A DNA stretch of 64,000 bases from Allolobophora icterica (taxonomy: Eukaryota; Annelida; Clitellata; Crassiclitellata; Lumbricidae). Below are positions 49,601 to 61,600 of this stretch, piece by piece. The notes under the pieces were generated by a model that was given only the letters and a program-made list of their open reading frames with translations, was not told the origin of the DNA and searched no databases. Within the stretch, counting starts at the first letter, position 1; each line of letters begins with the position of its first letter. Where the stretch lies: assembly GCA_963556255.1 (NCBI GenBank), contig OY744615.1, forward strand, positions 23,511,191 through 23,575,190. The letters run 5' to 3'. A program made the position numbers and the translations under genes.

Positions 49601-52600
49601 ATTTTGCTAGACATAAGTAAAGAAAGTGAATTACAGAGAGCATTTTAAATGGGACTCATTTACACTTTAAAAAATTACCTTTATTCAGAATGTCTCGTAT
49701 AAAACTATTAGCATGCCTGTACAAACTCCAATTACACACTTTCAGTTGCTGTGCCCCACATATTGGAGAAACAACTGTCATGAAAGTCAGAATTGCAAAC
49801 TTTGAGTCTACAGTGAAACCACTTGTAAAGATGACTACAAATCCAGGAATTAGGTCTCCATTCCTGGCAAGTTCAGTGAAACCACTTGTAAAGATGACTA
49901 CAAATTCAGGAATTAATAGTCCTTCCTTTCTATAATTAGGTCTCCATTCCTGGCAAGTTCAGGATATTGAGTCTACAGTGAAACCACTTGTAAAGATGAC
50001 TACAAATCCAGGAATTAATAGTCCTTCCTCTCTATAATTAGGTCTCCATTCCTGGCAAGTTCAGGTTCCCTGACTGCACAATTAAAATTGTTTCAAAAAA
50101 ATTCTTGCCATAACCAATGTGCACTTATGAACTGACCTGGACATTGAGCTGATTACGTCTTGCTATTGGTGTGCCGTCGGTTTACGCCTTGTGCATTAGA
50201 CACCCGCCCAATAGAAGTTATTAATTACAATAACAATCTTAAGCAACTGAGTAAGTACTAAGTGGAGGCTTGAATCTGCATAATGTGTTACAGATGAGAA
50301 TGACGTATCAATCACTGTTCTGTCTGGCAACAGAGAAGGAATATCGTGTTTTGTTTTGCGAGCCACAGCACTGTGAAACTGAAATTATGTCCAACGGTGC
50401 AGTTAGGATATTCTACATTTTCAAAATTTTTGCAACCAATCTCTGTTCAGATTTTATGTAAACACACAAGTACTCACAATGTTATGGCCGTAATCCAGAA
50501 AAGTGCACACAGTGAGAAGTAGTGGATTGCAATCCCAACAACGCGGCATGGAATGGAAAGATGGTGCAGACGAATACCAAAGGTATATGTGATGCACAGG
50601 AGAATAAGGCAGATACAGAGGTTGATGACTGCGTGACGCATCTTGCGTGACATGCGTATGTTTCTACACAAAAGACAAATTTACGTTTCAAGTGTTCTCT
50701 CATTTATCTCAACCTGCCAAATACATTACTGTAAACAACCAACAAATAAAATTTCAACTTTTTAAAAGAAGTCTGCAATAAATGATTAATTAATTATTGC
50801 CCATGGTTGCTGTTAAAAATGTACTTGCTACATAATCAATCAAATCAATCAAATTTTTTTTTGAAGCAGTTTGAAAACAAAGCAGTATAACATAACAGTA
50901 TCAGCATTTGCAACAAAAGGAGACCCAGAAGGGATAAAAATCCCGCTATGTAGGGTCACCTAAGGTTCAATACTATCACAATAAATGTCATTATAAAAGT
51001 CTTTCAATCAATATTCTAATCAATTGCTTCGATCAAGAAAAAAGAAGTGAACAAGATAAATCTAAATTAAAACTTAATTAAATGGTATATGTGGAATCCA
51101 AAAAAAATTAGTGCAATTGCAGCAAACGGTTAACATTATACAATTATTCAGTGCATTAGACATGACACGAGTGCACACAAACAAATGGTGAAAAACACGA
51201 AAAAACACGAATATCACGAAGAACAAGTTAAGGAATCGAATACTAAGATAAGCAAAAAAGAAATGATAATCACAAGTCTGTGCAAGAAAACTCAATGATG
51301 AAAATTTTAAACACAACAAAACTAAATGAGTTATGACTCCAGTAGAATGTGAGTCGGACACACTAGGAAAATAATCTTTAAAGGCAGGTGGTAGTAAATT
51401 ATTGGCAAAGCGAAACATAAATTCACATATCTGTAATTTATTAATCTGGTCAATTTGTAAAATACGAAGATCTTGAAATATCTGTCCTGTGTGAGAGTTG
51501 TAGGGACTACCGGCGATAATACGGACTGCCCTCTTCTGTAGTATATACAATCTCTTCACCCTGGTTTGGTAATTGGAGGCCCATATGATATTGCAATAGG
51601 CTAAATACAGATGGATGATGGAATATTATAAATTAAAGATAATATAACTCTTAGCATATGCATTGACAGTGTAAAGCATCCTAAAAGTAGCTTGCTACTG
51701 ACAATGATATATAAATTGTCGTAATTACAAGTTCTAGACATTAAATATTAGTATCCTGCAATGCCTTGGCCCAGTAATGAAAACTCACAACATATCTGAG
51801 ATTTATAAAAACATTTGGTTGAAGAGCTTATAGCTAGCACGCAACCAATATTATTAGTCTGTTCTTTGTGAATGAGGTTCAGTTCTTACCGGCGATGGAT
51901 AATAAAGACGACACAGACACATATAAGGCAGACAACAAGAACCGTGGAGCCCATGTATGTGATAACGCTGGTGCTGTAGCACGATAGGAGCCAGGCCTCA
52001 AGGGCTGTCGGAGGTGGCAACCGACCCTATAAAATATACAACTACAATAGTAAGTAATTTGAAAGAGATGCAGAAATATAAAAATACAGTATGAAACATT
52101 CTCAGCCTTAATGCTTCAACGATGAGAGGGGTTAATTTTCCATGAATTTTAGTGCATGCTTGTCGTTAAAGGGTTAAGTTGCTCCTGTTTTGAACTAAGA
52201 AACGGCCATGTTTGCAGTGCTTCTAGTATCTTTATGTATAAATACATACAAACACACATAGACAAATACACAAGAAAATACCAATATTCAAGAAGAATTG
52301 CAATGTACCTCGGCCACTGCGAAGTTAGTCAGATGATTGCACTTGAAAGTGACGAGAGGTGCAACATAACTGACAACAGCACAACCACTCGATGCCCAAG
52401 CACCTCGATCCCCTAAAACACATAAAGGTAAGGAAAATAGTACCATCTTCCTAGTTAAAATGGTTAGGAAGCTCAAAGACACACGATGTCTGATGTGAGG
52501 GTACTTGCACTGCAGTCTGCTATTAGACGATTTGTTCAATTACTTTGAAAAGTAAAATTGATGACTTGTTTATGCTCCCTGGCCAGGGTAATTTGCTCTT

Positions 52601-55600
52601 GAAAATTTTTAATGTATAAAGAACAACTCTTGACAATTTCTTAGATTAATCGTTTAAGATAGTCGATGCACACAGAATTAATACATGATAAAATAACAAA
52701 ATCTAAAAGATTCACCTGAAATTTTCTTTAACACTGTAGCAATGTACAAAGCCCAGTCAGCGGTCTCATCTCAGTTACTATTTCGTTTTATTATATGCCT
52801 CTATCAACTTTCGTCTCAGAGGCACCAATGAGAAAGGCTGTTAGAATGTTCATTAGATGCTTAACTGACCGTTTGCACTGAAATCCCAATGGACTGGTAT
52901 CTTGCCAGTCCCAGTTCCAGGAGATGCTATCTTCACTGTAATCTGGCTTGTTGAATTCACAACACGAGCTCCAGCTGAGAATAAAAAAGCCGCTTGCATC
53001 AATAAAAAAGAACAGAATTACACTAGGATCTGAATTACATCCAGGTCATGGTTCAGTCTACAATAGTGCCTACAGATTTACATTAGTGCTGTTGATTTAT
53101 CACCATTAACGCCCGTGATTAACGCTTAATTTTTAATGCAAATTAATATTTTTAATGCAATTTGTCACTGTGTCAAATAATAGTTTAGTTAGTTTGCTTA
53201 AATAACTAGTATCATTTGAAAGGATAAAATTTAAAATTAGATGGAATCCATTTAGAAAGACTTTACTACTGTGTAGATTTGTAGTGGAACTCAGATTGTG
53301 TATTTTGTCCAATGATGATTATTTATAAGTTTGGTTAACATCTAACGATCATTACTTATTCAGACTTAAAAGATGATAAAGATTATAAAGTGTGATTATC
53401 AGATTATAAGAAGATTATAAAAAATGTAGCTTATGGTGAAGACTGAAGAATACATGTACTTATACTGATAACAATGATTGCTCATATTGTTAAAGTGCCA
53501 TTATTTTGCAGTTAATTAGCGATTAAAGATTTAATCAAGGGGCAGCTCTATTTACACAGCGCTTTTTGAAGAGACACATGAGAGCTGCTCCAGCCAGATC
53601 TGACAACACAAGACAGCAGTCAACTGAAACGATTTTCAAACACTTGTAGAAGCAATAAAAGGAAAGTTCTTAGTTTAATTTTCCAAGGGTTGAAGTTTAC
53701 TGGTGGCATAAATTTTGATTTGTAACTAAATACATGTAGAGCATAATATTAGCTCTTGAAGAGCTTAGTGTCAACATGATCTTAGTGTCTGAATACGTTT
53801 GCAACCATGCTCCAAACGACTGGAAAGAGTAGCAGATACATGGTGTGGTACCTGGATTCATTTTGACTGCAAATCTTACCAATTTTGCTGGCAATGACGC
53901 CGGAGGTCACTTGGTACTGGGAGAAATTGTCATCAGCTGGAAAGAGCTGGGCGTTACGGTATAAAACCGTCTGAATCCGGATTGTGTCATTCTGTGGACA
54001 GACGGCTGATGCACAGCGAATCTGCGTTAGAATGTCAGTTGGTATTGCTATTGATGCATCGTACACCTGAAACAGCAGGCAATCAGTTGGAATGGAATTG
54101 CAATGCTTGTCACAAATCGTGAGAATTATGAGGACAAGCTCCTTTGTCTTCTCTGCCCCTGAAGACATATTCCAATAAAATGCTAACAACAAATGGCTAC
54201 AGTGCAGCACCGAAGTTTTGATATGACAGGCATATAATTCTGGAACATGGTCTCTAGCAACCACTGTATGAGCTTCCTACTCTTTCTTTGCAGTTGAAAC
54301 CAATTTGTGCAACTGTGGTCTAGTGCTATATTACTTAGACAAAAACGAATCCTGTCAGTGGACACCTTTCCTACCAACAAATGCACCACTCTACTCCGAA
54401 GTAACCTTTCATTTCTTTTTCAGCTACACTACACCATTCGACTACAAATTAACCTGTCATTTTCTTTTTCAGCTACACAACACCATTCGACTCCAAATTA
54501 ACCTGTCATTTTCTTTTTCAGCTACACAGCACCATTCGACTGCGAATGAACAAGTAGTTCTCTTTTAACTCGAACATCAGTTTTCCTAGTAAAGACCACC
54601 ACCGTTTAATCGCTCACTTAATCCACTACAAAATCGTCAACACGCGTCGGGTTACTTTGATACACTTTAAGAGAAAATCCACCTCTACCAGTCCAGTCTG
54701 TTCCCTTGGATTTCCGTTTGGGTTGCATTCAAGGACTGTTCGGTTAGGACTGATTGAGCCGGCACAGTCGATTCCACTGAAGAGGTATGGCTGGATCTTG
54801 GAAGCCCTGACAGCAATATTCCTTGAATGTAGATCGACGCTTGGTTTGGTCATTAGGAGCTGATCAGCCACTTCCTCCACAGCCTTCACGATCCTGTAAT
54901 GTTAAAACTGTCCGTAAATAGGCTGATGTAATGCAATTTAACTGGACATTTATATGGTGCCTTTTTTCAAAGACAATCATCCTTACTGACAGCATCTCTT
55001 ATTAGCAGCGTATACATCAGTCCCCACATATAAACACAGGTGCAACAAAGATCAGTTAAAAAGGTGTGTTGGACTGTATCAGGCAGATGGTAGGTTTCAA
55101 GGCACAGCCACAAATGCTTATTCCAGAAATATTCCAGAACATCACATGAAAATTACAGCAAGCCTGAATGCAATATTCAACATCGCATTTTAAATGAATC
55201 ATTACAGTAACCAACAGCAGAAACAAGACTACTGTTTTCCTCTTACATGCTTAATTGTTATCAAATGCCCTTTTCAGAAAGCATCATGACACCATATCTT
55301 AAAAATTCAGAATACGTATATCATCAGCAAGTCAGAGTCTGCCAGGACAGGTACCATTCTTCACCACTAGCATCATTCCACAATAAAAGAACTAGACATT
55401 CCTTCTAGCCTTTGCCATCATGTAGCCAACACTGGAGGTGCTTCAAATGAAGCTCTGGATTGATAGCACTTGCTTCACCTGAAGGATGTTGCCTTTGCTG
55501 TAGGAGGTGTAAGTGGAAATTGACAGAAACAGTATTGTCTCAGTAGGCGGAACAGGTAAATCTAGATCTTGAAAACTCTACCTGGAACATGCCTGATCCT

Positions 55601-58600
55601 GCCTCTGCGCCATAGCCAACAGGTCAGATGAAACATCCATCACAAAGCTCGACATGTCAATCAAGCCCTGCGCCATCTACAGACAGTAAAAATCATCGAC
55701 ACATTGTATAATGAAACCAATCTCTCTTAACCTGCACTACATAAATGTAACACTGCACAAAAGACAACGAGGGAAACTAAACAGCACATGATGATGATGC
55801 TTGCAACAAATTTTAGTATATAATAATTTATACAGTAATCTAGGAAATGAACATCATTGCAATAGTGCTCGTAATAATAACAACAACAAGAATAATACGT
55901 AGGACCTAGGTATAATATTAATAAGAATTACCATTATGCAATATGCATAATTATACATATAATACTAATTGTTAATTAATTATTAATATTATTACTGTAT
56001 ATATGTAATGGTTTGGTTGCATCACGTGTTAAAGCAGCTGTCTGAAGCAGAGAATGCTTGTACACTACTTAGAGAGTGAGATTATAAGAAGAGGATGAAT
56101 GAGTATGAGGAGGAGGACAAAACAAGAAAGGAAGGTCTGGATAGGTTATAATGATTATTAGCATATGTAAGAGTCGCTGGTCATCTGTGAAGATTAACCA
56201 TTTCAGACCAGTACCCTTCTTTGCTCAACACAGTCACCTTCTTTTGAATAGGACAAAATATTAATAATATAAATGCATAAATATAAATATCAACTCGTGA
56301 GAATAATAAAAATCTTATCAATGATACTTTCTATATATTGCTAATCCATTACATTTTGAGTTTCTCTGATGTTTTCCTGAGCATTTCTTTCTTCAGCTTA
56401 CAGATTAGCGGCATCAAATAATGCACACCATCTGAATTACACCAATACATGCAAATAACAATACATAAGAAGACAGCAGTAATGAATCTGACATACTGGT
56501 TCACTGTTTCGGATGTTCTTGCTAAGGTCATTGATAATGCGAGAGAGATATATGATGTCTTCAACATTGCTGACAGCATGGCTGCTCTCTGTGATCGTAG
56601 ACAAGACGTTTTTGGCACAGTCTACTCGACACGAACGATTGGTACCCACCTACCATCCGACCACAGCAAACAAACAAAAATCCCAACTTACCATCAGAAC
56701 ACGAAAATGACTATTCAACTCTATCATTTTTGTGAGCATTAAAAATCAGGAAAATTCGTCAAAAACAATTAACACTTTAATGAGAAGCAGCATTGGTTTT
56801 CCAGTTGCTTTTAGTACACTCTCGTTGTTAAAGGGTTAACAATCACTAAGCCACTAAAGTGTGCTCCCAGAGACCAAATAAAAATATGCAGGAAGACTAA
56901 CAGTCATCTATAAACAATAACAAAAGCAAAAATAAGATGGGGACAGATATACACATACATACATAGACAGTAAGACAGACACACAGACGGTGAAAGACAA
57001 AAACCGAAGAAAAAAATTGATAAAATACCCGAGAAATGTTCTCCAGGTCTCGAGTCATCTGGCTGACATAGGAACACTTGCTGACATCCAACTCAGTCCA
57101 CACCGCAGTCACATCGCACGTGTATCGAGCACTCGCCTTCAGGTGACCAAGCGAACTTACAACACAAGGAAGCATCTGCACCACCCCCGCAAGAGTCCTC
57201 GGCCACGAGTACTTGCCCCGGCTCGTGTCCGTGGCAACCGGTGAGCAGTACCCAGTGTCTTCAGCAAGCACAACAACATTCACTGACTTGGAAACGTTGC
57301 CACTTGCCGACTCGACCAAGCACTTCCACGTGCCAGAGTGAGCCACCACGAGTCGCTCAAGAACCATCGTCGTCATGAGCAACTCGTCTGGAAGAGGCTG
57401 AGCATGGACGAAGACACCGAGCGACCGGTTGCTGGCAACGACTACGCCATCGTGTTGCCAGGACATCATCATGGAGGGATCAACCAATGTGGCACGACAC
57501 TGGAATGGCAGTTTGTCACCCGCAAACACAATTTGGTTCGTTGAAGGATTCAGCTCAAAGACAGGCAGCTCAAGGGGAGAATCTAAACAGTCACACACAA
57601 AAACCATCAGCATCACACAGACAGTAACAGAGAAAACAAGAGACACAGACTCAATGACGACAAAATATGAGAACTCTGTCTCTGTTCTCTGTTTTCTCCT
57701 CCGTCAGGTATACACCGACGATGAGGCTTCGACCAGACGTCTCCAAGTCTCTCTGTCTCTGATCTTATCCATAGCGTCTCTCATATCCATTCCTTGTGCT
57801 TTCAGATCCTCCATGACATTGTCCATCCATGTCTTTGTCTGTCTTCCTCTGCTTCGCACTCCCTCTACATGTCCGTAGAGCGCCATAGCTGGTAGTCTGG
57901 TGTTGTCCATTCTTGTCACATGACCAAACCATGTGAGTCTTCTTTTCCTGATCTTGTCTATCACTGTTTCTTTTCGATCCAACTCTTTTCTGATCACTTC
58001 GTTGCGGATTTTATCCCTTCTAGTTCTGCCCCTTATTCTTCGCAGCCAGCTCATTTCTGCTACGAGCAGCCTCCTTTCGTCTTCTTTGCGCAGGCACCAG
58101 CACTCGGCGCCGTACAGCAGGACTGGGATGACAAATGTTCTATATAGTTTCAGCTTTGTTTCTATCGATATGTTGTGTGTTTTCCAGATCTTATTCAATT
58201 TCCCGAACATTGCTGACCCAAGTCCAATCCTGCGCTTTATATCTCTTGTGCATTGCCCATCTTCTGTTATTAGGCCTCCTAGGTATACAAATTCTGTCAC
58301 TTGTTCTAACATCTCGTTTTCCAGCGTAACTTCTAGCTCCTCGTGTTGTTTCCCAATGGTCATTGCTTTTGTCTTTTGTGTGTTGATTTTTAATCCAAAT
58401 CTCTTACTACTCTCCTGTACTCTGTCAGTTAGCCTTTGTAATTGTCCCTGCGATTCTGAGACCAGGTCGATGTCATCCGCAAATCGTAGGTTGTTAATCA
58501 GCTGTCCATTGACCAGAACGCCGGCCTTTTCCGATCTCTTCGCAAAGCTCATCATTGCTTCCAGGAGCATGTTGAACAGGTCCGGTGATAATCCACATCC

Positions 58601-61600
58601 TTGTCTCACACCTACCATGACTCTGAACCACTCCGTTAACTCCCCGTCTACTCTTACTGCACTCATCGACTTGCTATACAAATCCTCTAGCAGCAGCACC
58701 AGTTCCTCCGGGACTCCGTAGTTCCTTAATACCTGCCACAGCCCCTCTTGCCATACACTATCGAACGCCTGTTTGAAGTCTATGAAATTGTTATACAGAG
58801 TTCTATTCTGGCCGAAATACTTTTCTGACAGTTGTCTAATTACAAACAGCTGGTCTATTGTTCCTCTTCCAGCTCTGAATCCCGCCTGTTCCTCCGCCAG
58901 CACCTCCTCGACATATCGCCTCAAACGCTGTTGCAGTACTCGGGTGTATACTTTCCCTGGGATGCTCAGTAGGCTAATTCCTCTGTAGTTGCTGCATTCC
59001 TTCCTGTTGCCTTTCTTGCGCACTGGTATAATCACAGCTCTCCCCCAATCCTCTGGGCATTTCTTTTCCTGATATACTTTATTGCATAATGTATGCATCA
59101 TTTGCACTGAGCATCCATCTCCAGCTTGTATCATTTCCGCCATGATGTTATCTTCTCCTGGTGCCTTCCCTGCCTTCAGTCTCCATATAGCTGTCTCTAC
59201 CTCACTCTCAAGGATATCCAAGTAACTGTTCTCCAAATTTCTCAATACGATCTCATTCAAATTTGGATCGTCCCATTTTTATCTGCACTAGGCAGTATTT
59301 AACATAATTTTCTTCATTTTTGTTTTAGCTTTATTTTAAAAAGTGTAAGAAAACCTCGGTAAAGCCAATTAAAACCCCTAAACTGTACCAGTCCAAACTT
59401 CTAGCATGTAACTGTTGACTTGAAGGAAACTGACGTCTAACATCAAACTTGGTCAAAACATATACATAAAAAGGATTCACAACTTGAGCTCCACACAAAG
59501 CAAATAAATAGCCAACCTTTATCACCTAACAACTTTGCCTCCCCATCCAAGTCAAGGCTTCTGTTGGAAATCCCCCACATAGATCAGACCGACCTAGTCC
59601 TAAAATATCCTTTATTCTCTCTAGCAAAGAGACAATGGCCAATTAGCAAAACCAGGATAGCTTTACAAGCACAAGGTCGGAGTTCAACTCTAGTTGAATT
59701 TGCACTTTTAACTGCCTCCCCTCTTTGTCCAACCACTCAGCAAACTTTCCTGTTAAATAATCTCTAATTGTTGATCGCAAATCACTCGCTCATTTCATTT
59801 CTACAGCAAAACGAAACCTACCCAATGAAACTGATTGGATGTTTTTACAGATTACACATGCAAATTTAGAAATAGACACTATCTTAGTTTTTTTGCCACA
59901 CTTTGTACAGACCCTGACTCTCAGGACCTCAGAACAACTCGGAAGTTGCTAGAGCCACAAAGCAACACCATTTGAACTGTTAAACTGACAAACAAGAATC
60001 AACCAAGAAGTTGCAACATACAGCGAGACTAAACCAGCAACCACAAATTTCTAGAGCCATTACACAACAGTAAGCAACCAATCTGAAAGTTACCCGTTAA
60101 ACAGAAATATGTTACTAAGAAATCTTGAAGTGGAGCTACATAAATGATATTACATTTACACTACATAACAAGACCAAACAACAGTACAACCACACAAGCC
60201 ACTCCTCCATCACAAAGCTTCATAAGCTGTCAATAAACTGATCCAATAACTTCATGATAATCGATATATGGGACTGACCCACGCACTGATCACCCGTGTG
60301 GCATACGACAACAACAGCACACCTTCTAATGAGGAGTGTGAGGTTTAACTTTCCTCAAGATGATCACATGCCTTGAGCAACTTGACAACGCTAAATGTTT
60401 ATCACAATCCACTGATGCTTAGCACTACCATATTATCCCGACTGTATTTTCCCGACTATAAGCTATAAGCTGCATTGTTTTTAAATTAGAGTCAAGAATA
60501 GCAACTTATATAAAGGTGTTGAACTGATTAATCTGTTTATTATCTAGAGCTCTCTCTATCAGTCAATATATTATCTTTGGATCCTTTCAGCTAAGTGAGG
60601 CATAGCAGAGGTTCTTAACGTTTTTTGGCACACGACACACCTAAACTTGCAACCAAATTTGGCGACACACCATGCAATCGTCGCATGTGGATATTGTGAA
60701 AAATGGATTTTGCTTTGGATCATATTAAAACGATGATCCACAATATTTCAAGTAGTCCTCATTCAACTTGCAAACAACAGATTTTTAGATGTTTTTCTTG
60801 GTTGATTTAGGCTAAAACTAGCAGTGGCAGCAGCATCATTTTTGTATTCATTACTGATGGCGCTAGAGTCCGTCTCATTGCTACAAAATTCTGATTCCAC
60901 ATTATCAGTTGTAGATTCGCAAAATTTTGTTTGCTTCTGATAAATTTGTCCATTCCGAATGTTACAGTAATGGGTTAAAGTTTACATAGGCACGGTCGCA
61001 AAGTGTATACTGTATAAGGTAAACATCATGGCCGCCTCTGATTGCGATATAATAGAATAGATAAATAGACTGCTATGAAATTCTCACAGCCTACGTCCGC
61101 TAGAGTAAATGTAATGCAAGAATGACGGACCTAGGCTGTGAGAAATCGCGACATACCAATTTTTCGCGACACACCAACGACACACCATGTTTACACGACA
61201 CACCTGTTAAGAACCTCTGAGGTATAGAACCAAGTACTTATCATTGTAAAATCATAACTAACAGCAACGGTTGTCATCATTAACTTTAAAATTACTAAAA
61301 CTACCATAAAACCAGAACATACACCAAATGTTTAAAACATATTTTATTTCTAAAGTGTAGAAAATTTAATTTCAACGAACGGTTGTTTTTAGCAAGTATT
61401 TTATAATAATGACCATATATTTACGGACATGTCAGCACATGCACTTATACCGCCTAAACATCTGTGTATGATCTATGTTTTGCATTTAACAAATTTTTTC
61501 CACTTTTTCATCACGCCGCCTTATACAAAGGAAGACTTCTAGTGCAGAAATATGGCATGTATGGTGATACCCAAATGTCAGAAATAAGAGCAACCATTGA

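Noticed and set aside
57933..58721. Plus-strand ORF of 262 residues opposite the LINE
   Set aside because: It is the antisense shadow of the reverse transcriptase frame; composition (Ser/Leu/Phe-rich) is typical of such shadows.
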